Part shown: positions 56,880 through 64,000 of the stretch, piece after piece | Layout: every line of letters begins with the position of its first letter | How positions within the stretch are numbered: the stretch's first letter is position 1 | Assembly: GCF_030010375.1 (NCBI RefSeq) | Contig: NZ_JASCRY010000002.1 | Location: forward strand, 614,830 to 678,829 | Source of the DNA: Flavobacterium yafengii | Lineage (GTDB): Bacteria > Bacteroidota > Bacteroidia > Flavobacteriales > Flavobacteriaceae | Reading direction: 5' to 3' | DNA: 64,000 nucleotides | The notes under the pieces: generated by a model | What the model saw: the letters and a program-made list of their open reading frames with translations, nothing else | The model's database searches: none | Told to the model about the DNA's origin: nothing | Made by a program: the position numbers and the translations under genes

Positions 56880-57785
56880 TTGAAATTAACAATCCTTGGT
56901 TGCTATGCCGCAACACCCCGAACTTTTACGAATCCAACCTCACAGATTCTAGAAATAAAAAACAGAATTTTTCTGATTGATTGCGCAGAAGGAACCCAAG
57001 TGCAATTGCGAAAAAATAAAATCCAATTTTCTAAGATTAATCATATCTTCATTTCTCATTTGCACGGAGATCATTTTTTTGGATTAATAGGTTTAGTCTC
57101 TACTTTTACTTTACTGAACAGAACAACTGATTTACATATTTATGGTCCAAAGGGAATCCAAGAAATCATCAAGTTACAATTGAGATTATCTAATTCTTGG
57201 ACTAATTATGGTTTGTTTTTCCATGAACTGGAATCCAACGAAAGTGAAGTGATTTTTGAAGATGAAAAGGTTTTGGTAAAAACCATTCCTTTAAAGCATC
57301 GTGTTTATACAAATGGGTTTTTATTCCAAGAAAAAAAAGGAGACCGAAAACTTAATCTCGATGCCGTCCAAAATTATGAAATCGATACCTGTTATTATCA
57401 AAAAATAAAAAACGGAAAAGATATTACTTTAGATGATGGGCGAGTTATTGAAAATGACAAATTAACATTTGATCCAATTCCTGCAAAAAATTATGCTTTT
57501 TGTTCAGATACCGCATATAATGAAGCAATAATTCCAATCATTGAAAATATTGACGTTTTATATCATGAATCTACTTTTCTGCAAACAGAAGAAAATTTAG
57601 CTAAAAAGACCTTGCATTCCACGGCAAAAGAAGCCGCTACAATTGCTTTGAAATCTAATGCAAAGCAATTAATTTTAGGGCATTATTCTACTCGATATGA
57701 GAATATTGATCTTTTTAAAGAAGAAGCAGCAACTATTTTTCCGGAAGTACTCTTGGCCGATGATGGAAAAAGCTTCGAGTTTTAA
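56880..57785 (+). CDS. rnz: Ribonuclease Z
   Basis: Removes the 3' trailer from precursor tRNA. A 301-residue metallo-beta-lactamase fold with HLHGDH (60-65), the following 'LGHYSTRY' with a late His, and 'FCSDTAYNE'. TTG start at 56880 gives 'MKLTILGCYAATPR', which is conserved; there is no better ATG. It follows the STAS-like gene and a perfect inverted repeat. Confidence 0.95.
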   Translation: MKLTILGCYAATPRTFTNPTSQILEIKNRIFLIDCAEGTQVQLRKNKIQFSKINHIFISHLHGDHFFGLIGLVSTFTLLNRTTDLHIYGPKGIQEIIKLQLRLSNSWTNYGLFFHELESNESEVIFEDEKVLVKTIPLKHRVYTNGFLFQEKKGDRKLNLDAVQNYEIDTCYYQKIKNGKDITLDDGRVIENDKLTFDPIPAKNYAFCSDTAYNEAIIPIIENIDVLYHESTFLQTEENLAKKTLHSTAKEAATIALKSNAKQLILGHYSTRYENIDLFKEEAATIFPEVLLADDGKSFEF

Positions 57786-57880
57786 ATAAAAATAATTTAT
57801 TTCATCTGAATTCACATTTGGATATTTGAATCTTTCTAAATGGAATCATTCAAGTATCGAATAATCTTAAAATATAAAAT

Positions 57881-58525
57881 ATGAAAGACTTAGGTAATTA
57901 CAGAAAATCGTACGAAAAGAGTGAATTATTAGAATCAAATATTCCTGAAGACCCAATAAACCTTTTTAACAGATGGTTTCATGAAGTAGAAGACTTTGGT
58001 GGCGATAGTGAAGTTAATGCTATGACGGTATCTACAATAGGTTTAGATGGATTTCCAAAGGCCAGAGTTGTTTTGTTGAAAAAATTTAATGAGGAAGGGT
58101 TTATTTTTTACACCAATTATAATTCAGAAAAGGGTAGGGCTATTGCCCAAAATCCTAAAATTTGCCTATCTTTTTTTTGGCACACTATGGAACGCCAGGT
58201 TATTATAAAAGGTATTGCCCATAAAACTACCGAAACCATTTCAGATAATTATTTTGAATCTAGACCGGACGGAAGCAAATTAGGAGCAATTGTTTCAAAC
58301 CAAAGTGAAGTTGTCCCTTCTCGTGAATATTTAGAAGGAAATCTAAAACAGTTAGAAAAGGATTTTGAGAGTATGGTAATTCCTAGACCGAAACATTGGG
58401 GAGGATTTCTAGTAACACCTTTAGAGGTAGAATTTTGGCAAGGAAGACCTAATAGATTGCATGACAGAATTAGATATAGTAGTCAGGAAGATTTTTCTTG
58501 GAAAATCGATCGATTATCTCCATAA
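57881..58525 (+). CDS. pdxH: Pyridoxamine 5'-phosphate oxidase
   Basis: Oxidises pyridoxine or pyridoxamine 5'-phosphate to PLP with FMN. 214 residues, typical length; motifs 'DPINLFNRWFHEVED', 'ARVVLLKKFNEEGFIFYTNYNSEKGR' for FMN/substrate contacts and the C-terminal 'EVEFWQGRPNRLHDRIRY' and 'WKIDRLSP'. Single gene following rnz. Confidence 0.97.
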   Translation: MKDLGNYRKSYEKSELLESNIPEDPINLFNRWFHEVEDFGGDSEVNAMTVSTIGLDGFPKARVVLLKKFNEEGFIFYTNYNSEKGRAIAQNPKICLSFFWHTMERQVIIKGIAHKTTETISDNYFESRPDGSKLGAIVSNQSEVVPSREYLEGNLKQLEKDFESMVIPRPKHWGGFLVTPLEVEFWQGRPNRLHDRIRYSSQEDFSWKIDRLSP

Positions 58526-58688
58526 TGTAAGAAAAATACATATTTAATTATTTTTATGATGTAGTTCGTCGATTATTTTTGGTAGTTTAACGACAAAAGA
58601 AGTATGTTTGAAAAAGAAATAAGAACATATTATTTATTTATTAAAGAAGTTTGCCCCACAATCTACTTTAAACTTAAACTACTATATT

Positions 58689-59192
58689 ATGAAAATAAAA
58701 TTACTTCGCGCATTATTGCTCGTTACTGTGATATGCACTATGAATTCTTGCTCTTCAGATGATTCTGAAACTCAAACTACTGAAGCGTCTTTACAAAAAG
58801 TGGTAAGTTATTCTTATAATTCAATTGAATTAGAAACAATGGATTTAATTAATAAACACAGAATCAGTGTTGGATTGAAACCTTTGGAAAAAATAAATCA
58901 TATGTCTTTCAAATCAGAAGAACATGATAATTACATGATTGCAAATAATGTAGTTAATCATAATGATTTTGTAGCTCGTTCCGAAAATATCATTAAAACT
59001 TTAGGGGCTAAAACAGTAAGCGAAAATATAGCTTACAATTACAATAGTCCTCAGGCAGTTTTAGATGCTTGGTTAGCAAGTCCTAGTCATAAAGCTAATA
59101 TAGAAGGTGATCATACGCATTTTGGAATTGCAATTAAAGAAAATCCTGCAAATGGTAGAAAATATTACACAAATATTTTCGCAAAAATATAG
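58689..59192 (+). CDS. CAP (SCP/PR1) domain lipoprotein
   Basis: A 167-residue secreted lipoprotein. Signal peptide with lipobox MNSC (Cys21) and a Ser/Asp-rich stretch. The CAP domain (about 45-165) has 'LINKHRISVGLKPLEKI', 'HNDFVARSENI', 'VSENIAYN' and 'AWLASPSHKANIEG', with the His/Glu residues of the CAP cavity. Bacterial CAP proteins are found at cell surfaces with unknown roles; some bind lipids. Two terminator-like hairpins follow. Confidence 0.9.
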   Translation: MKIKLLRALLLVTVICTMNSCSSDDSETQTTEASLQKVVSYSYNSIELETMDLINKHRISVGLKPLEKINHMSFKSEEHDNYMIANNVVNHNDFVARSENIIKTLGAKTVSENIAYNYNSPQAVLDAWLASPSHKANIEGDHTHFGIAIKENPANGRKYYTNIFAKI

Positions 59193-59212
59193 TTAGAGTT
59201 TGTTTTTAAAAC

Positions 59213-59250
59213 TAAAAGGCTGTCTTATCCCCAAAAGGCAGCCTTTTATA
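59213..59250 (+). terminator. Intrinsic terminator after CAP gene
   Basis: TAAAAGGCTG (59213-59222) pairs with CAGCCTTTTA (59239-59248) with a 16-nt loop. Confidence 0.75.
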
Positions 59251-59300
59251 TTTATTAAGAATCTAGAAGATAATTAATTTTATTATGATTGGTTAAAGAG

Positions 59301-59335
59301 AAAAGTCCAATGAAATAATTCATTGGACTTTTTTG
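59301..59335 (+). terminator. Second hairpin terminator in the 59.2-59.5 kb gap
   Basis: AAAAGTCCAATGAA (59301-59314), ATAA loop, TTCATTGGACTTTT (59319-59332), T-run to 59334. Stem core resembles the 18458-18501 hairpin. Confidence 0.8.
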
Positions 59336-59451
59336 TTTGGAGTAATTATCTTTTGTTTTAGTAACTCTAAAAGGAGTTGATCTTCTTAGCTCTTAGAGTG
59401 AAACTAATTACATAATAAGTTGTGCAGTGATATCCTTATTCTGTAAAGCTT

Positions 59452-59486
59452 ATAAAAAATAGGCTGTCTTTATAATACAGCCTATT
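59452..59486 (-). terminator. Intrinsic terminator of OmpA-family gene
   Basis: AATAGGCTGT (59458-59467) pairs with ACAGCCTATT (59477-59486); on the minus strand a T-run follows. It lies 14 nt past the stop at 59500. The gap between the genes (59193-59499) otherwise holds no coding frame. Confidence 0.8.
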
Positions 59487-59499
59487 AAATTTTTACAAT

Positions 59500-61440
59500 T
59501 TACAAAGCAGTAATAATAAATTCGCTTCTTCTGTTGAGTTGATGTTCATCCTCTGTACAAATTACATCATCAGCGCATTTGTTTACCAGTTGAGTTTCAC
59601 CATAACCTTTACCAGTCAATCTGCTTGAATCAATACCATTTTTAACTAACCAGTTTATAGTTGATTTAGCTCTTCTTTCAGATAAAGCTTCATTGTATTT
59701 GAAGGTTTGTCTGCTATCGGTATGAGAACGGATGTCAATTTTCATCGTTGGATTTTGATTTAAAACATCTAATATTTTTTCTAAATCCAGAGCTGCTTCT
59801 TGTCTAATATTCGATTTGTCTAAATCGAAATAAATCATTTTGATACCAAAACATTTACCTAAATCATCACCAACGGCTACTTTACATATTTCTTTTTCTA
59901 AAGCGATTGGTAAATACGTTTTTCCAGTTGTTGCAGTGATAGTGATTTTTTCTTCTTTGGTGGTGTATTCTGGTTTTTCAGCTCTTACATTGTAAGTCTT
60001 TCCACATGCAACCGTAAAGCTATATTTTCCTTTATCATCTGAAGTAGCAGTATTGACAACCTTAAATTGATTATCGTATAAGGTTATTTTTGTGTTAGCC
60101 AGTAGTTCTCCCGTTTTTATATCGGTGATTTCACCATAAAGAAGTTGCTCGCAAATAAGTCTTCTTGTTTCCAAAAATTTATAGATGTCGTCATAGCCTT
60201 TACCACCGTCTCTATTGGAAGTAAAAAAACCTCTTCTTGATTTTGTATCGATTAAATAAGCAAAATCATCTTTAGGAGAGTTGACATCAGCCCCTACATT
60301 TTGAACTTCACTGAAAGTACCATCTTCATTTATTTTAGACATAAACACGTCTAATCCTCCAAGACCAGGATGTCCATCAGATGCAAAGTAAATTTCATTT
60401 TCATCATTAATAAAAGGGAAAGTTTCTCTTCCTTCGGTATTAATTGTATTCCCTAAATTTTCAGGGGTTCCAAAAGTACCATCTTCATTTATTGTTACTT
60501 TGAATAAATCAGATTGTCCTAATGTTCCAGGCATATCAGAAGCAAAATACAATGTTTTTCCATCAGGACTTAAAGCAGGATGCGCTGTACTGTAATTGTC
60601 ACTGTCAAAAGGCAGTTCGGTTACATTTGCCCATTTGTCATTCTCTAAAGTGGCTTTGTATATTTTAATTAAAGTAATTTTATTTCCATCTTTTCCTTTT
60701 TTACCATCGAGATAGTTGTTTCGTGTAAAATACATGGTTTTTCCATCACTGCTAAAAGTAGGAGTAGATTCATGAAACTTGGAATTTATGGTTCCATCAA
60801 ACTTTTTCGGAGTACTTGGAGCCATGTCTTCTGCTAAATCAGCCGTGTATAAGTTTGTAAAATATTGGTTGGTCCACTTGTGTTTTCTCTGTCCAAGACT
60901 TCCTGTATCTCTAGCAGAAGCAAAAACTAATTTATTGGAATATAAGGCAGTTCCGTAATCAGAATACATAGAGTTTATTCCGGCATCTTCAATTGTATAC
61001 CTTCCGGAATTCGCTTTTATAGCTTCTAAATAATTGGTATTTTTTTTAAAGAGTTTAGCTCTGGTGTCGTTTCCTGATTTTTGGTTGAATAGTTCCATCA
61101 TCTCATTGGCCTTATCATTTTGATCGATTGCTCTTAAAGATTGAGCATAGCGATAATAATATTCAGGTTCTAAATTTGAGGTGTCCATAGTAAACAATTC
61201 ACCATACCATTTAGCAGCTTTATCAAAGTCCGCATTGAAGTAGTAAGCATTGCCCAGCTTTTTAAACATATCAGCTGATTTATATCCTTTTTCAGCAACC
61301 CTTTCATAGGTTTTGATGGCATCTACATAAGCATAGCCATCATACTTTTTATCAGCAGTAGCCAATTTTGCTTTTTGGGAATAAATGTTAATAGAAAAAA
61401 CACTTACTATTGTTATGTAAAGGAGTATATTTTTTTTCAT
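59500..61440 (-). CDS. OmpA-family protein with TPR, PD40 propeller and CarboxypepD-like domains (T9SS-associated, PorE-like)
   Basis: A 646-residue envelope protein. Signal peptide; TPR-like repeats (about 25-140); PD40/WD40-type propeller repeats ('STPTFSSDGKTMYFTRNNY', 'HPALSPDGKTLYFASDMPG', 'PFINDENEIYFASDG'); a carboxypeptidase-regulatory-like domain (about 430-510); and a C-terminal OmpA domain ('IYFDLDKSNIRQEAALDLEKI' and 'RSHTDSRQTFKYNEALSERRAKS'). The OmpA part binds peptidoglycan. This layout is used by PorE and by OmpA partners of SprB-type adhesins. It lies next to a PorP/SprF gene and an adhesin tail. A truncated paralogue lies immediately upstream. Confidence 0.93.
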   Translation of the reverse strand: MKKNILLYITIVSVFSINIYSQKAKLATADKKYDGYAYVDAIKTYERVAEKGYKSADMFKKLGNAYYFNADFDKAAKWYGELFTMDTSNLEPEYYYRYAQSLRAIDQNDKANEMMELFNQKSGNDTRAKLFKKNTNYLEAIKANSGRYTIEDAGINSMYSDYGTALYSNKLVFASARDTGSLGQRKHKWTNQYFTNLYTADLAEDMAPSTPKKFDGTINSKFHESTPTFSSDGKTMYFTRNNYLDGKKGKDGNKITLIKIYKATLENDKWANVTELPFDSDNYSTAHPALSPDGKTLYFASDMPGTLGQSDLFKVTINEDGTFGTPENLGNTINTEGRETFPFINDENEIYFASDGHPGLGGLDVFMSKINEDGTFSEVQNVGADVNSPKDDFAYLIDTKSRRGFFTSNRDGGKGYDDIYKFLETRRLICEQLLYGEITDIKTGELLANTKITLYDNQFKVVNTATSDDKGKYSFTVACGKTYNVRAEKPEYTTKEEKITITATTGKTYLPIALEKEICKVAVGDDLGKCFGIKMIYFDLDKSNIRQEAALDLEKILDVLNQNPTMKIDIRSHTDSRQTFKYNEALSERRAKSTINWLVKNGIDSSRLTGKGYGETQLVNKCADDVICTEDEHQLNRRSEFIITAL

Positions 61441-61451
61441 AATAATTGTTT

Positions 61452-61502
61452 TTAAAAGAATTTTGGAGTTGTGATTTTATCGTTATTTTCGATTTTTTTT
61501 CT
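61452..61502 (-). pseudogene. Out-of-frame remnant of a second PorP/SprF C-terminus
   Basis: In a frame shifted from the truncated paralogue, minus-strand codons here read RKKIENNDKITTPKFF followed by a stop. The end of the intact PorP gene reads EIFKNNGKIITPRFF. The similarity is strong over 14 or more residues, and the piece lies directly in front of the full OmpA gene. It marks the lost end of a duplicated PorP gene. Confidence 0.75.
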
Positions 61503-61878
61503 CTTGTATTACCCCTGATTTTTGTTTTAATTTTTCCAGTATTTCATTGGCACTATCATTTTGACCAATAAATAGTAAACACTTCGCATATTGATTATAA
61601 TATTCAGGTTCTAAATCAATGCTTAAGGCAAATAATTCACAATACCATTTTGCAGCTTTGTCAAAATCTGCGTTTGAGTAATAGGAATCTCCAAGTTTTT
61701 TAAACAGATCTACTGACTTATATCCTTTTTCAGCAATCCTTTCATACGTTTTTATGACATCTATGTAAGCATATTTGTCACTTATTTTATCTGTTACGTA
61801 AAATTTTGAATCTTGAGCATTCCCTTTAAAAGAAGCAAGACTTATTATTGTTATGTAAAAGAATATAATTTTTTTCAT
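61483..61878 (-). pseudogene. Truncated paralogue of the OmpA-family TPR protein
   Basis: A 131-residue frame whose sequence follows the N-terminus of the neighbouring 646-residue protein: signal peptide, 'AYIDVIKTYERIAEKGYKSVDLFKKLGDSYYSNADFDKAAKWYCELF', then 'LEPEYYNQYAKCLLFIGQNDSANEILEKLKQKSG'. Past about residue 120 it turns into a basic tail 'IQEKKNRK' with no similarity and stops. PD40 and OmpA domains are lost. The DNA just after the break carries the end of a PorP gene, so it looks like a deletion product. It still has an intact frame and signal peptide and could be expressed, but I treat it as broken. Confidence 0.7.
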
Positions 61879-61890
61879 GTGGCTTAATTT

Positions 61891-62799
61891 CTAGAAGAAT
61901 CTAGGAGTTATAATTTTACCATTATTTTTAAATATTTCATAACGTAAAAATATTTCATGAGAACCAGAATTATAGTTATTCAATTTAGTGGTTTCATGGT
62001 CATAACCATATCCTATATACATTCCGTCGGTAACTTGAAATCCAACCATCGCACTTAGTGCCGCAGACCATCTATAAGCTAGACCTACAACAAATTTATC
62101 ATTGAACATGAAATTTCCTGATACATCCACTTGAAGTGGAGCGCCGCCAACTACTTTTGTCAATAATGCGGGTTTAAATTTTATGGACTCATTTACATCA
62201 AAAACATAACCTGCGATTAAGTAGTAATTAATTTTTTCTTTAAAAATGGCTACTTCATTATCATCATAACGGTTGCTTTCGATGAAATTGGGAACTGAAA
62301 ACCCTAGATAAGCTTTATCAGAATGTAAATAAACACCAGCTCCAATATTAGGTGTAAATTTATTATTGAAATCATGCAGACTAGGATCATCATCAACAGG
62401 ATTTAATCGGTTAACATCTAAATTGAAAAAGTTAGCAGTTGCTTTGATTCCAAAAGATAGTTTAAACGTTTCAGAAGTAGGAACGGTGTATGACAAATCA
62501 GCTGAAATCGTATTTTCAGTGGTAGGTCCAATTTTATCATTTATAATCGATACTCCCAAACCTAAGTTACTTTCGTTGAGAGGCGTATTGACAGAAGCAG
62601 CATTAGTTACTGGAGCACCATCAAGTCCTACCCATTGTGTACGGTGTAGCGCAAAAATACTTAAAGCACCTCTTGATCCAGCATAAGCGGGATTAATATT
62701 GATTGTGTTGTACATGTATTGAGTAAATTGGGCATCTTGTTGCGCATAACTTACAAAGGCTGTAAACATCAAAACGAAAGAAAATAATTTTGTTTTCAT
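61891..62799 (-). CDS. PorP/SprF family type IX secretion outer-membrane protein
   Basis: A 302-residue protein with signal peptide (1-19, ending SYAQQ) followed by 'DAQFTQYMYNTININPAYAGSRG', the hallmark of PorP/SprF, then a 14-strand barrel ('GLGVSIINDKIGPTTENTISADLSYTVP'). Such proteins sit in the outer membrane and help export or anchor a particular SprB-like adhesin encoded beside them. Here the adhesin tail lies upstream on the same strand and the OmpA partner downstream, a complete three-gene set. Confidence 0.94.
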   Translation of the reverse strand: MKTKLFSFVLMFTAFVSYAQQDAQFTQYMYNTININPAYAGSRGALSIFALHRTQWVGLDGAPVTNAASVNTPLNESNLGLGVSIINDKIGPTTENTISADLSYTVPTSETFKLSFGIKATANFFNLDVNRLNPVDDDPSLHDFNNKFTPNIGAGVYLHSDKAYLGFSVPNFIESNRYDDNEVAIFKEKINYYLIAGYVFDVNESIKFKPALLTKVVGGAPLQVDVSGNFMFNDKFVVGLAYRWSAALSAMVGFQVTDGMYIGYGYDHETTKLNNYNSGSHEIFLRYEIFKNNGKIITPRFF

Positions 62800-62922
62800 A
62801 GTAGATATTTATTATTTTAAATTATCTATCGAACTCATTTATAAGAATCCGGCAGGTCGGTTTGATAAATTTCCTTAGGGTGTGTCATTTTGTAAAAGAG
62901 GACCTAAAGATATTATTTTTAT

Positions 62923-62955
62923 TATACCTGAGAACTTTTTTTGTTCTCAGGTATA
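62923..62955. terminator. Hairpin just after adhesin stop
   Basis: TATACCTGAGAAC (62923-62935) and GTTCTCAGGTATA (62943-62955) are perfect 13-bp arms with a T7 loop. It lies 8 nt past the adhesin stop codon; no clear T-run follows on the minus strand. Confidence 0.6.
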
Positions 62956-62963
62956 AAGATTAA

Positions 62964-64000
62964 TTATTTGGTTAAGTATAAATATCCGTCTTTTTTATTG
63001 GTTATGATTTTTCCATCATTATCAACAGAGGTATAATTCAAGATATAGAAGTAAGTTCCTGTTGGTAAACCAGAAGATTGTTGAACAGTTGATCTACCAC
63101 CAGAAATACCATCAAATGAATTACTTGTGTTATTATATCCTTTGGTTTCAAAAACCAATACACCCCATCGGTTATATATCTCTACTGTATTTTCTGGATA
63201 ACAAACAGTATCATCAATATTATCAATTATGAATTTTTCATTAATTCCGTCACCATTCGGAGAGAAAGCATTATGAACCAATACAGTTCCACAAGCTAAT
63301 ACAATACCACCACAACCAGTATTTACCGTCATGACAATTCTTATAGTTCTAGGGCAAGTTGCATCATTAATTTTGTATTCAAATGTATAATCTCTAACTG
63401 AAAGACCTGAAGCATTAAGAATACTTCCTTGTAAACCACCGGAATTATTTACATCTACCCAAGTTCCGTTTGTTGGAGTTCCAACCGGTAACAAATCATT
63501 TAGATTTGTCGTAGTGATATCTCCATCATTACAGATTGAACGGCTTATTGTTACAACACTATTAGGAATAGTAACATTGATGATTTGAGTAAACTCAGAT
63601 ACATTTCCACAAGCATCAGCTACAGACCATTTTCTTACGATTGAATAAGAATTTTCTGTTCTGTTTATGATGTTTTCAGTAAAAATAGCTGGTGAAACTG
63701 TAGAACAATTATCTACAAACACAAGTTCAGGCTTAGCTGGAATTGCATCACAAGTTACATTAACAGTTGAACTGAATTGAGTGGCAGTTGTTGGACCAAC
63801 AGTGTCTATTATATTAATAGTTTGTGTAGCTGTTGAGGCATTTCCACAAGCATCTTTTGCAGTCCAAGTACGCGTTAGTGTGTAAGCACCGGCACATAAA
63901 CCTGGAGTAGATGTTTGGTTGTATGTTACAGTAGCATCCCCACAATTATCAGTAGCGGTTAAGGTAGCAGCAGTTGGAACATTAGAACATTGAACAGTTA
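62964..64000 (-). CDS. Large T9SS-secreted adhesin, C-terminal part (gliding motility-associated CTD), start outside window
   Basis: The frame stays open past the GTG at 63722 to the window edge, so only about 345 C-terminal residues are seen. Upstream residues are repeats of HYR/beta-sandwich type: 'WTAKDACGNASTATQTI...' and later 'WSVADACGNVSEFTQII', with 'CDAIPAKPELVFVDNCS'. The last about 110 residues are the gliding motility-associated C-terminal (type B CTD) domain: 'VHNAFSPNGDGINEKFIIDNI', 'VEIYNRWGVLVFET', 'GTYFYILNY', ending 'KKDGYLYLTK'. This domain directs secretion by the type IX system. The protein is probably a surface adhesin like SprB. Confidence 0.9.
   Translation of the reverse strand, partial: TVQCSNVPTAATLTATDNCGDATVTYNQTSTPGLCAGAYTLTRTWTAKDACGNASTATQTINIIDTVGPTTATQFSSTVNVTCDAIPAKPELVFVDNCSTVSPAIFTENIINRTENSYSIVRKWSVADACGNVSEFTQIINVTIPNSVVTISRSICNDGDITTTNLNDLLPVGTPTNGTWVDVNNSGGLQGSILNASGLSVRDYTFEYKINDATCPRTIRIVMTVNTGCGGIVLACGTVLVHNAFSPNGDGINEKFIIDNIDDTVCYPENTVEIYNRWGVLVFETKGYNNTSNSFDGISGGRSTVQQSSGLPTGTYFYILNYTSVDNDGKIITNKKDGYLYLTK

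Noticed and set aside
62923..62955. Inverted repeat as insertion-sequence end
   Set aside because: No transposase or second copy is seen; its position right after the adhesin stop fits a transcript-end hairpin better.

Overview
The window comes from a low-GC member of the Bacteroidota, most likely Flavobacterium or a close Flavobacteriaceae relative. The evidence is a gliding-motility/type IX secretion (T9SS) adhesin end, a PorP/SprF protein, a SusC/SusD pair, a bacillithiol gene (bshA), promoters of the Bacteroidetes type (TTG/TTTG, about 17-19 bp, TAnnTTTG), and gene orders seen in flavobacterial chromosomes. No rRNA, tRNA, CRISPR array, insertion sequence or phage gene was recognised. The DNA looks like ordinary chromosome; family assignments rest on motifs read by eye and remembered family features, because no database search was possible.

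Layout. 1-5.4 kb: the 3' part of a TamB-like gene, then phosphofructokinase, GAPDH and a BadF-type (N-acetylglucosamine) kinase. 5.4-8.5 kb (minus): RidA and an LptD-like outer-membrane protein. 8.7-22.6 kb (plus): two tandem SPOR-tailed cell-wall amidases, an MCE/MlaD protein, two Fe-S electron-transfer proteins, two conserved small proteins, a GH3/beta-lactamase fusion lipoprotein, a PAP2 phosphatase, a Zn/Cd-type P-ATPase and bshA. 22.7-36.3 kb: housekeeping and accessory genes on both strands (PrcB-like lipoprotein, small outer-membrane barrel, metallophosphoesterase, aroC, DAACS symporter, TPR hybrid histidine kinase, Hsp20, DEAD-box helicase, hutG, a coiled-coil protein, hutI, glutaminyl cyclase). 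36.4 kb: the SRP RNA. 36.6-38.2 kb: an SDR and a small transaldolase, with a folded leader between them.

38.3-51.2 kb is a compact N-acetylglucosamine/chito-oligosaccharide utilisation locus: an MFS sugar transporter, a LytTR response regulator and LytS-type kinase, SusC, SusD, a NagB-PIG-L deacetylase fusion and a GH20 hexosaminidase. Two matching sets of LytTR-type direct repeats (21 bp apart, 39 bp ahead of a degenerate -7 box) precede susC and nagB, which gives a concrete regulatory model. The BadF kinase at 4.5 kb could supply GlcNAc-6-P, and the PIG-L half of the fusion could act as the deacetylase (NagA role). No chitinase is visible.

51.5-59.2 kb: an ABC-F ATPase, a tiny lipoprotein, a DUF418 membrane protein, pyrR-pyrB, a STAS-like protein with ribonuclease Z, pdxH and a CAP-domain lipoprotein. 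59.5-64 kb (minus): an OmpA-family TPR/PD40 protein, a truncated paralogue of it, a PorP/SprF protein and the C-terminal end of a large T9SS-secreted adhesin. Between the truncated paralogue and the full OmpA gene lies the out-of-frame tail of a second PorP gene, a scar of a tandem PorP-OmpA duplication followed by deletion.
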